A stretch of 30,924 nt of DNA, taken from JAJXUB01 sp047974805. GTDB taxonomy: Bacteria > Actinomycetota > Actinomycetes > Actinomycetales > Dermatophilaceae. The translations under genes and the position numbers were made by a program. The notes below the pieces were generated by a model. That model worked only from the letters and a program-made list of their open reading frames with translations. It was not told the DNA's origin and did no database searches. This document shows positions 8,156-15,195 of the stretch, piece by piece; position 1 is the first letter of the stretch; each line of letters starts with the position of its first letter. The DNA lies in assembly GCA_047974805.1 (NCBI GenBank), contig JBKECS010000032.1:1-30924 (forward strand). The letters run 5' to 3'.

Positions 8156-8640
8156 ACAACGGCATCCTCGTCCTCGGCGTCGGCAACCCCATCATGGGCG
8201 ATGACCAGGTGGGACTGGCCATCTTGGCTGGCCTGCAACAGGCGCGACCGGACGCCCCGGTGCAGTTCGTCGACGGGGGCACCGGTGGCCTGGAGCTGCT
8301 GCCGCTCGTCGAGGATTGCGGCCGCCTGCTGGTCCTCGACGCTGTAGCCGGTCAGGTCCCTGGCCAGGTGGTTGCCGTCAGCGGCGATCAGGTGCCGCGG
8401 CTGTTGGCCTCGAAGCTGTCCCCGCACCAGGTCGGACTGTTGGACATCTTCACCGCAGCCCGGTTACGTGGTCGGGAGCCGCATCGGGTCGAGGTCGTCG
8501 GCGTCGTCCCTCAATCGGTCGAGCTTCGCGTTGGCTTGAGCGAGCCGGTCGCCGCGGCCGTCGGTGCAGCCGTGGTGGCGGCGGCCGACGTCCTGGACGA
8601 CTGGATCGCGGAACCGCCCGAGTTGGTGCCCTACTCGTGA
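8152..8640 (+). CDS. hyaD: Hydrogenase maturation endopeptidase
   Basis: The 162-residue protein belongs to the HyaD/HupD/HybD family, which removes the C-terminal peptide of the large subunit after nickel insertion. The nickel-recognising Glu/Asp positions appear in GVGNPIMGDDQVGL (near residues 9-22; Asp replaces the usual Glu) and VDGGTGGLELLPLV, LLVLDAV follows, and the conserved His is in SPHQVGLLDIF. The ATG overlaps the cytochrome b stop (ATGA). The last 10 bp overlap, tail to tail, the end of hypA on the other strand. The substrate is presumably the large subunit at 5157-6902, which has the needed extension after DPCMSCAVH. Confidence 0.93.
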   Translation: MNNGILVLGVGNPIMGDDQVGLAILAGLQQARPDAPVQFVDGGTGGLELLPLVEDCGRLLVLDAVAGQVPGQVVAVSGDQVPRLLASKLSPHQVGLLDIFTAARLRGREPHRVEVVGVVPQSVELRVGLSEPVAAAVGAAVVAAADVLDDWIAEPPELVPYS

Positions 8641-8990
8641 CGGCCATCCTCAATGTCCGCGTAGCGGACCTGGAACTCCCGCCCACGCACGAGGTCACCC
8701 GAGGGTGTGCCGCAGTGGGGGCAGGCCAAGGCATAGAACTCATCGACCTCCTGCTCGCTCTGACATCCGGGGCACCAGATCGCGGCCTGGACCTGCTCGA
8801 TGTTCAGTCGTGCGCCGGCCAGGGGCGTCCCGGACACGGCGAGCGGCCAGCAGGTTTGCAGCACCTCGGGCACCGCGCCGCTGAGGGAGCCCACGACCAA
8901 CCCGACCTCGGCGACCCGGTCCCGTTGGGTCTCGTCCACGCCGGCCTCGACGGCGGTTACCACCGACTGCAGCAGGGAGAGCTCGTGCAC
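8631..8990 (-). CDS. hypA: HypA nickel metallochaperone, antisense to the operon
   Basis: The 119-residue protein starts MHELSLLQSVV, whose His2 is the nickel ligand of HypA, and carries a zinc site made of CPGC and CPHC separated by about 14 residues. HypA delivers nickel to the hydrogenase large subunit together with HypB. The GTG start at 8990 is fixed by the invariant MHE N-terminus. It is the only minus-strand gene of the hydrogenase/cox island: it converges on and overlaps the protease gene by 10 bp, and it diverges from the HupK-like gene with only 47 bp between their starts. Its own promoter must therefore lie in that gap or inside the neighbouring gene. HypB is not in the window. Confidence 0.93.
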   Translation of the reverse strand: MHELSLLQSVVTAVEAGVDETQRDRVAEVGLVVGSLSGAVPEVLQTCWPLAVSGTPLAGARLNIEQVQAAIWCPGCQSEQEVDEFYALACPHCGTPSGDLVRGREFQVRYADIEDGRHE

Positions 8991-9037
8991 AACGCCATCG
9001 TGCCAGTCGACCCCGTCGTCGCCGGCGGGGGGGCCCG

Positions 9038-10291
9038 GTGAGCCGACGATTCGCCCTGCAGGAGGTCATCGATCCCAACCAGGCAACCGTCGTGGTCGAA
9101 CGCGACGCCCAGGGGAACACCGGCGACGTCAGATTCGACCTCTCTGGGCTGCCCCGCGTGGATGCTTTGTTGGTCGGCCGGCCGATCGGTGAGGTTCCCG
9201 GTCTTGTCGAGCGGGTATGCGGATTGTGTCCGGCCGCGCACCACCTGGCCGGGATCCGAGCGCTGGAGGCACTCGCCGGCGCCCCAGCCATTCCCGAGAC
9301 TGCCCTGGCCATCCGGCGGCTGCTTCACCTCGGCTCAGCGGTGCAGGTACACGCTGAGCGGGCGGTGATGTCCCGCAGCCCCGAGGCTGCCGACGCCGCG
9401 GCGGCCTTGCGGTTCGCCGCCCAGGTCAAAGCCGCAGCTGGCTCACCGGGGCATTTCCCCGCCACGGCTATCCCCGGCGGGGTGTCCGCGGCGGTGTCAC
9501 CGGAACACCTCGACCAGCTGTCCTCGGCGCTGAATACCATCCTCGACGCAAGCTTGGCCGCTGCCGAGGCTGCCCTGTCGCGTCCGGCGGCGGATGACAC
9601 GTTCACCGGGTGGAACGCATCGTTGTGCGACGCCAGCGGCGTCCCAGACCTTCTGGGTGACCACCTCAAGGTCGCCCGCCCGGGTGAGGTGTTCGCGGTG
9701 ATCGGCCCGGCAGAAGCCGATGACCTCATCGCTGAGGAGATCCCCGGGGCGTCCGCGCCGCGACCGTACCTGGCTGCCCTGGGCCCGATGGCCGGGCGCT
9801 ATCGGGTCGGCCCCGTGGCTCAGCTCCACATCGGCCCGCTGGGCACCCCCGCGGCTAGGGCCCTGCAGGAACGCTGGCTCGATCATGGCGGCGCTGATGC
9901 GGCCCGCGCCGTCATGGCGGTCCACGTGCTGGAGAGTGTGGATCAGCTGCTGGGCCGGTCAGCGCTGACCGGCGAGCGGTTGGTCACCGACGTGCAGATA
10001 CACGACGGGGTCGGCGTGGGCTGGGTGGACGGCCCACGTGGGCTGCTCATCCATCGCTACCAGTGCACGTCCGGCACCCTGACCAGTTCGGCCATCCTCA
10101 CCCCGACCGCGCAGAACGAGCCATGGCTGGCCGGGCTCTTGGGCGCAGTCCCGATCAACCAGGATTCCCTGGCCGACCTCGAAGGGGCAATCCGGGAAGC
10201 GGACCCGTGCCTGCCGTGCAGCTCGGCACCCCCGGGAGGGATGGGGCTGATCGTTCAACACCGTGACGTGGTGGCAAGCGAAGGAGCATGA
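9038..10291 (+). CDS. Hydrogenase large-subunit paralogue, HupK/HoxV-like assembly protein
   Basis: The 417-residue protein is clearly related to [NiFe] large subunits but shorter (417 against 581). It retains RVCGLCPAAHH (C61, C64) near the N-terminus and DPCLPC (C391, C394) near the C-terminus. It lacks the TRIEGH motif of real large subunits (the matching segment reads VIDPNQATVVVERD) and the His after the second Cys pair, and no partner small subunit is encoded beside it. HupK of rhizobia and HoxV of Ralstonia are large-subunit-like proteins proposed to act as a scaffold for Fe(CN)2CO assembly; size, position directly before hypC and presence in a hydrogenase cluster fit that role. The GTG at 9038 follows a G-rich stretch. 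Alternatively it could be a divergent large subunit of another hydrogenase. Relationship to large subunits is certain; the assembly role is inferred. Confidence 0.8.
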   Translation: MSRRFALQEVIDPNQATVVVERDAQGNTGDVRFDLSGLPRVDALLVGRPIGEVPGLVERVCGLCPAAHHLAGIRALEALAGAPAIPETALAIRRLLHLGSAVQVHAERAVMSRSPEAADAAAALRFAAQVKAAAGSPGHFPATAIPGGVSAAVSPEHLDQLSSALNTILDASLAAAEAALSRPAADDTFTGWNASLCDASGVPDLLGDHLKVARPGEVFAVIGPAEADDLIAEEIPGASAPRPYLAALGPMAGRYRVGPVAQLHIGPLGTPAARALQERWLDHGGADAARAVMAVHVLESVDQLLGRSALTGERLVTDVQIHDGVGVGWVDGPRGLLIHRYQCTSGTLTSSAILTPTAQNEPWLAGLLGAVPINQDSLADLEGAIREADPCLPCSSAPPGGMGLIVQHRDVVASEGA

Positions 10292-10292
10292 C

Positions 10293-10550
10293 ATGTGCGT
10301 GGCCATTCCGGCCCTGATCGTCTCGATTACCCCGGGCCCTATGACTATGGGTCAGGTGGATCAGGGGGGACGACGCGTCGACTGCTGCTTGGCGTACGTC
10401 CCGGACGCTGAGATCGGCGACTACGTCCTGGTCCAAAATGGATTTGCCGTCCAGCACCTCCAACCGGAGGCCGCGCAAGCGTCTCTGGACGCGTTCGCCG
10501 AATTGGGATACCCGCGGCGACCTGACCTGGACAACCGGCCGCTGACCTGA
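10293..10550 (+). CDS. hypC: HypC hydrogenase maturation chaperone
   Basis: The 85-residue protein starts MCVAIPALIVSI, the HypC/HupF signature, in which Cys2 binds the Fe(CN)2CO unit and hands it from HypD to the large-subunit precursor. GDYVLVQNGFAVQHL matches the conserved beta-barrel part. AAGGAG lies about 6 bp before the ATG at 10293, which begins one base after the stop of the HupK-like gene; an in-frame GTG at 10263 would place ten residues before the essential MC and is rejected. Neighbouring HupK-like and HypC genes suggest both act in the same iron-cofactor step. HypD, HypE and HypF are not in the window. Confidence 0.93.
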   Translation: MCVAIPALIVSITPGPMTMGQVDQGGRRVDCCLAYVPDAEIGDYVLVQNGFAVQHLQPEAAQASLDAFAELGYPRRPDLDNRPLT

Positions 10551-10672
10551 TCGCGGCGCACCGATCGGCGGATTCACAGGTTCTCGACGACACGCAACCC
10601 TTGCCCAATGTGGCGTGGAGCACAAGGATGAGGGCACGTGTGAAACCGTCGGCCACAAGGGAGTGCGTCCGC

Positions 10673-11140
10673 ATGACGAAAATCAGCGTGACCGTTGACG
10701 GAGTGACCTACTCCGACGATGTCGAACCCCGAACCCTCCTGGTGCACTACCTGCGCGAGATCGTCGGCAAGACCGGCACCGTCGTGGGCTGTGACACCAG
10801 CAACTGCGGCGCGTGCACCGTCCATCTCGACGGCAGAAGCGTCAAGTCGTGCAACGTTCTGGCAGTCCAGGCGGACGGACACGACGTGACGACCATCGAG
10901 GGGCTTGCCGCACCCGATGGAACACTGCATCCGGTCCAACAAGCCTTCCACGAGCACCATGCCCTCCAGTGCGGCTATTGCACACCCGGCATGATCATGC
11001 AGAGCCTCGACCTGCTCACTGAGAACCCGCACCCGACCGAGGCGGAGATCCGTGAGGGCCTGGAGGGCAACCTGTGCCGGTGCACGGGCTACCACAACAT
11101 CGTCAAGGCCGTCCAAGCCGCGGCGGGGGAGCGGTCATGA
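10673..11140 (+). CDS. coxS: Molybdenum hydroxylase [2Fe-2S] subunit, CoxS
   Basis: The 155-residue iron-sulfur subunit has the N-terminal plant-ferredoxin cluster at C40, C45, C48 and C60 (GCDTSNCGACTVHLDG...SC) and the C-terminal helical cluster at C100, C103, C135 and C137 (CGYCTPGMIM, CRCTGYHNI). It carries electrons from the molybdenum site of CoxL to FAD of CoxM. The ATG at 10673 has AAGGGA about 10 bp upstream; a longer start at 10601 adds residues not seen in the family. The stop overlaps the coxL start (ATGA). The order S-L-M is that of form II cox operons, unlike the M-S-L order of form I. Confidence 0.94.
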   Translation: MTKISVTVDGVTYSDDVEPRTLLVHYLREIVGKTGTVVGCDTSNCGACTVHLDGRSVKSCNVLAVQADGHDVTTIEGLAAPDGTLHPVQQAFHEHHALQCGYCTPGMIMQSLDLLTENPHPTEAEIREGLEGNLCRCTGYHNIVKAVQAAAGERS

Positions 11141-13518
11141 CCGCCGTGGACGAACGCGCCGGCTCGGAGATCGGCAGCCGACGCCTACGCAAGGAAGACC
11201 AGCGCCTCATCACCGGCAGGACCCGGTGGACCGACAACATCGTGCTGCCGGGGATGCTCCACCTGGCCATGGTGCGCAGCCCGTATGCCCATGCCCGGAT
11301 CGTGTCCATCGACACCTCAGCGGCCAAGGCGGCCGAGAACGTCATCGATGTTGTCCTCGGGGGCGACATCGCCGAGGGTGGTGGGGCGTGCGCCAACGCC
11401 TGGCCGATCACGCCCGAGCAAGTCACCCCGGACCACCTGCCCATGCCCGGGGACCGGGTGGCCTGCGCCGGGGAGATCGTCGCGGCGGTGGTCGCTCGCT
11501 CGGCGGCCGCGGCCCGCGATGCCGCCGAACTGGTCGATGTCGACTACGAGGTCCTTCCCGCCGTTCTGGACGCCAAGGAAGCGGTCAAGGACGAGGTGCT
11601 TGCCCACCCGGACAAGGGCACGAACAAGTCTGCGCTGTGGAGGCTTGACTCGGCCGAGGCCGGGACCGGCGGCAACGTCGAGGAAGCCATCGCCGCCGCG
11701 CGTGCCGACGGTATGGTCATCGAGCGAGAGTTTCGCCAGCAGCGGCTCATCCCCGCATTCATGGAGCCCCGATCGACGGTCGTCGACCCCACCGGTGAGC
11801 AGATCACCATGTGGACCGCCACCCAGGTGCCGCATATTCTGCGGTTCCTCATCGCCGCGACCACCGGCATACCGGAGTCGAAGATTCGGGTCATCGCCCC
11901 GGACGTCGGCGGCGGCTTCGGAGGGAAGCTGCAGACCACCCCGGAGGAGTTCATCACGCTTGCTGTCGCGCGGCGGCTGGGCAAGCCGGTGAAGTACACC
12001 GAGACGCGATCGGAGTCACTGGTCTCCGCGCATCATGGCCGCGACCAGTATCAAAAGATGACCCTGGCGGCGACCAAGGACGGCACCGTCACCGGGCTCA
12101 AGGTCGAGCTGCTCGCCAACCTCGGGGCCTATGTTGCCCTGGTCGGGGGAGGCGTGCCGGTGCTCGGCGCGTGGATGTTCAACTCGATCTACAAGTTCCC
12201 GGCCTATCAGTTCACCTGTCAAACCGTGCTGACCAACACCACGTGGGTAGATGCCTACCGGGGTGCCGGTCGGCCGGAGGCCACCTTCGCCATCGAACGG
12301 ACCATGGATGAACTGGCCGCGGAGCTCGGCATGGATCCGCTCGCGCTGCGCGAGAAGAACTGGATCAAGCACGAGGAATTCCCGTTCACCACCGTGGCCG
12401 GGATGACCTATGACTCGGGCAACTACGAGGCGGCCACCGCTCGCGCCAAAGAGCTCTTCGACTACGACGGCCTGCGAGCCGAGCAGGCCAGTCGGCGCGC
12501 CAGCGGCGACAAGGTGCAGCTCGGCATCGGCGTGTCCACCTTCACCGAAATGTGCGGTCTGGCCCCGTCCCGCGTGCTCGGGTCGCTGGATTACGGTGCC
12601 GGCGGGTGGGAGTCCGCGTCGATTCGTATGCTGCCCACAGGCAAAGTGGAGGTCGTCACCGGCACGTCCCCACATGGGCAGGGCCACGAAACGGCCTGGA
12701 GCCAGATCGTCGCCGACCGTCTCGGCGTGGCCTTCGATGATGTCGAGGTGCTACACGGGGACACCCAAGTGGCCTATCGCGGCCTGGACACCTACGGCTC
12801 CCGATCCCTGGTGGTCGGTGCCGAGGCCGTCGTTCGAGCCACCGACAAGGTCATCGAGAAGGCCAAACCGTTCGCGGCGCACCTGCTTGAGGCGAACCCG
12901 GACGACCTGGAGTTCAGCGGCGGCAGGTTCGGGGTCACGGGCACGGACAAGGGCCTGACCATGGGTGAGGTTGCCCTGGCCGTGTTCGCCGCCCACGACT
13001 ACCCCGAGGGGCTCGAGCCGAGCATCGACGCCGACGCAACCTTCGACCCGGAGAACTTCTCCTTCCCCCATGGCACACACTTGTGCGCCACGGAGGTGGA
13101 CACCGAAACCGGGCAGGTGCAGATCCGTTCGTACGTCTGCGTCGACGACATCGGCCAGATCATCAACCCGCTCATCGTCGAAGGTCAGGTTCACGGCGGG
13201 CTCGCACAGGGCATCGCCCAGGCTCTGTTCGAGGATGCGGCCTATGACGAGAACGGCACCCTGATCTCTGGCTCTTTCGTCGACTACACCCTTCCGTCGG
13301 CGGCCGACCTGCCCTCGTTCGTCACCGACAACACCACGTCGCCATCGACGACGAACACCCTCGGCACCAAGGGCGTCGGCGAGGCCGGCACTATTGCGTC
13401 GACGCCGGCGGTGGTCAATGCCGTCGTCGACGCGATTCGCCAGTTCGGCGTCAACGACGTTCTCATGCCGTGCACGCCACACCGAGTGTGGTCAGCGATC
13501 AATGGAGGTGCCCAGTGA
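11137..13518 (+). CDS. coxL: Molybdenum hydroxylase large subunit, form II CoxL
   Basis: The 793-residue catalytic subunit belongs to the xanthine oxidase/CODH family. GGGFGGK (in APDVGGGFGGKLQ) and the conserved catalytic Glu in GVGEAGT (E749) mark the molybdopterin site. The active-site loop is AYRGAGR at residues 373-379, the form II signature; form I CO dehydrogenases have AYRCSFR, whose Cys binds copper. Form II enzymes are annotated as CODH, but CO oxidation by them is disputed and other substrates are possible. The ATG at 11137 overlaps the coxS stop; the stop overlaps the GTG of coxM. With coxS, coxM and coxG it forms one tightly coupled operon. Maturation could use CoxDEF encoded at the start of the window. 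Family and form are certain; substrate is not. Confidence 0.93.
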   Translation: MTAVDERAGSEIGSRRLRKEDQRLITGRTRWTDNIVLPGMLHLAMVRSPYAHARIVSIDTSAAKAAENVIDVVLGGDIAEGGGACANAWPITPEQVTPDHLPMPGDRVACAGEIVAAVVARSAAAARDAAELVDVDYEVLPAVLDAKEAVKDEVLAHPDKGTNKSALWRLDSAEAGTGGNVEEAIAAARADGMVIEREFRQQRLIPAFMEPRSTVVDPTGEQITMWTATQVPHILRFLIAATTGIPESKIRVIAPDVGGGFGGKLQTTPEEFITLAVARRLGKPVKYTETRSESLVSAHHGRDQYQKMTLAATKDGTVTGLKVELLANLGAYVALVGGGVPVLGAWMFNSIYKFPAYQFTCQTVLTNTTWVDAYRGAGRPEATFAIERTMDELAAELGMDPLALREKNWIKHEEFPFTTVAGMTYDSGNYEAATARAKELFDYDGLRAEQASRRASGDKVQLGIGVSTFTEMCGLAPSRVLGSLDYGAGGWESASIRMLPTGKVEVVTGTSPHGQGHETAWSQIVADRLGVAFDDVEVLHGDTQVAYRGLDTYGSRSLVVGAEAVVRATDKVIEKAKPFAAHLLEANPDDLEFSGGRFGVTGTDKGLTMGEVALAVFAAHDYPEGLEPSIDADATFDPENFSFPHGTHLCATEVDTETGQVQIRSYVCVDDIGQIINPLIVEGQVHGGLAQGIAQALFEDAAYDENGTLISGSFVDYTLPSAADLPSFVTDNTTSPSTTNTLGTKGVGEAGTIASTPAVVNAVVDAIRQFGVNDVLMPCTPHRVWSAINGGAQ

Positions 13519-14372
13519 TTCCCGCCGCCTTTGACTACCTTGCCCCCGAGAGCTTGCAGGAGGCGCTGGCGGCGTTGGCGCAGCATGGCGACGATGCCAA
13601 GATCCTGGCCGGCGGTCAGTCGTTGCTCCCCGTGCTCCGGATGCGCCTGAACGCGCCTGAGGTCGTCATCGATCTGGGCAAGGTGGCGGCCCTGCGCGGC
13701 ATACGTGAGGACGGGGACGCCATCGTCATCGGTGCGATGACCACGTATGCCGACATCCTCGCCTCCGACTTGGTCCGTCGGCACCTCGCGCTGCTCGCCG
13801 AGGCGGTGGCCACGGTGGCCGACCCCCAGATCCGGCACCGAGGAACGCTCGGTGGCTCGCTCGTGCACGCCGATCCTGCCGGCGATGTCGGACCGGCGGT
13901 CCTCGCTTTGGACGCCACCTTGGTCATTGCCGGTCAGGGCGGCTCGGTGCGGACGGTACCGGTCGGTGAGTTCTTCCACGACATGTTCGCCACCGCCGTC
14001 GGCGAGGAGGAGATCCTCACCGAAATCCGCCTCCCCAAGCACACCGGCTGGGGTGCGGCCTACGAGAAGTTCGTCCGGGTTGCCCAACAGTGGAGCATCG
14101 TCGCGGTCGCCGCGACCGTGGACCTCACCGGCGGGTCCGTCGGCGGTGCAAAGGTCGCACTTGCCAACATGGGGTCAACGCCCGTGCGGGCTGCAGGCGT
14201 CGAGAGTGCCTTGATCGGTCAACCCGCGAACGCCGACAGCGCAGCCGCGGCAGCCGCCCGTGTCGGTGAGGGCACCAACCCACCGAGCGATCTCAACGGT
14301 GACGCGGCCTATCGCACCCATCTGGCCACGGTGCTCACCCGCCGGGCCGTGGCGTCCGCGTTCGGGGAGTGA
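13515..14372 (+). CDS. coxM: Molybdenum hydroxylase FAD subunit, CoxM
   Basis: The 285-residue flavoprotein subunit has both FAD-binding motifs of the family: AGGQSLLPVLRMRL near residues 35-48 and TLGGSLVHADPAGDVG near 112-127. It accepts electrons from CoxS and passes them to the respiratory chain. The GTG start overlaps the coxL stop (GTGA), with GGAGGT about 6 bp upstream, and the protein begins IPAAFDYLAPESLQEAL, the usual CoxM N-terminus. coxG starts 4 bp after the stop. Length is normal for the family. Confidence 0.94.
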   Translation: MIPAAFDYLAPESLQEALAALAQHGDDAKILAGGQSLLPVLRMRLNAPEVVIDLGKVAALRGIREDGDAIVIGAMTTYADILASDLVRRHLALLAEAVATVADPQIRHRGTLGGSLVHADPAGDVGPAVLALDATLVIAGQGGSVRTVPVGEFFHDMFATAVGEEEILTEIRLPKHTGWGAAYEKFVRVAQQWSIVAVAATVDLTGGSVGGAKVALANMGSTPVRAAGVESALIGQPANADSAAAAAARVGEGTNPPSDLNGDAAYRTHLATVLTRRAVASAFGE

Positions 14373-14376
14373 CTCG

Positions 14377-15075
14377 GTGGAGTTGAGTCACGCCTTCGAC
14401 GTGCCGGCTTCGGTGGTGGATACCTGGGCGACCTTCATGGACCTGGAAAGGGTCGGCGGCTGTTTTCCCGGGGCGCAGGTGGACTCGGTCAATGAGGACT
14501 CCTTCACCGGGTCGGTCAAGGTCAAGCTGGGCCCAATCGCGCTGGTGTATGCCGGGTCCGGCACGTTCATCGAGCGCGACGACCAGGCCCATCGGGCGGT
14601 GATCGAAGCCTCGGGCAAGGACAAGCGGGGCAACGGCACTGCGGGCGCGACGGTGACGGTCCAGCTCACCCCGGCCGGCTCGGGCACCCACGTCGACGTG
14701 GCCACCGACTTGGCGATCACAGGGAAACCCGCCCAGTTCGGTCGCGGCGTGATGCAGGAGGTGTCGGACAAACTGCTCGGCCAGTTCGTCGCGTGCATCG
14801 AGGGGCAGCTCGGCGGTGCTGGAGATGGACCGCCGCCCGGCCCCGATGAGGACACTGCCCCGGGCCAGGACGCTGCCCCGGGCCAGGACGGCACCGGGGC
14901 AGGGCCGGCCATGTCCACGGCCTCACCGATGCGGGTCTCAGCGATGTCCACCGGGGACGATTCCTTGGACCTCGGCCGCACGGTGCTGCCGGTCATCGCC
15001 AAGAGTTATGCCCCGTATGCCGTGGCCGGGCTGGTGGGATTCCTCATCGGTCTCCTCCTTCGCCGCCGCCGTTAA
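14377..15075 (+). CDS. coxG: CoxG-like membrane-anchoring SRPBCC protein
   Basis: The 232-residue protein starts with an SRPBCC/CoxG domain (ELSHAFDVPASVVDTWATFMDLERVGGCFPGA), continues to about residue 150, then has a Pro/Gly/Asp-rich linker with two copies of an 18-bp repeat, and ends in a hydrophobic segment with basic tail (APYAVAGLVGFLIGLLLRR). In Oligotropha CoxG anchors CO dehydrogenase to the inner face of the membrane; the C-terminal helix seen here suits that role. The GTG at 14377 is 4 bp after coxM and lets the SRPBCC domain start at its normal point; an in-frame start at 14260 lies within coxM. It is the last gene of the coxSLMG unit, followed by a strong hairpin. Confidence 0.88.
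   Translation: MELSHAFDVPASVVDTWATFMDLERVGGCFPGAQVDSVNEDSFTGSVKVKLGPIALVYAGSGTFIERDDQAHRAVIEASGKDKRGNGTAGATVTVQLTPAGSGTHVDVATDLAITGKPAQFGRGVMQEVSDKLLGQFVACIEGQLGGAGDGPPPGPDEDTAPGQDAAPGQDGTGAGPAMSTASPMRVSAMSTGDDSLDLGRTVLPVIAKSYAPYAVAGLVGFLIGLLLRRRR
14851..14886 (+). repeat. 18-bp tandem repeat within coxG
   Basis: Two adjacent copies (14851-14868 and 14869-14886) differ at one base and read GAC(A/G)CTGCCCCGGGCCAG. They encode DTAPGQ and DAAPGQ in the linker between the CoxG domain and its membrane helix. A decayed third unit may follow. The repeat keeps the frame and probably changes only linker length. Confidence 0.8.
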
Positions 15076-15100
15076 CCGGATTTACGCCTTAGGTGGGAAT

Positions 15101-15141
15101 CCGGAGGTTCGCAAGGGAATCTTTCCCTTGCGAACCTCCGG
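15101..15141. terminator. Long perfect hairpin after coxG
   Basis: A 19-bp perfect inverted repeat (15101-15119 and 15123-15141; arms begin CCGGAGGTTCGCAAGGG) with a 3-nt loop lies 25 bp after the coxG stop and 55 bp before the next gene. It is likely the terminator of the cox operon, although no T-run follows. The length and perfection of the arms also suit a REP-like or small mobile palindrome. Confidence 0.7.
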
Positions 15142-15195
15142 GTTGCCCTGCCAAGTCCTCAAGGCGCTGCACGGGCATGTGACAAGGTTGGGCTC

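Noticed and set aside
12253..12273. Calling coxL a bona fide aerobic CO dehydrogenase
   Set aside because: The AYRGAGR loop lacks the copper-binding Cys of form I, so CO activity cannot be assumed.
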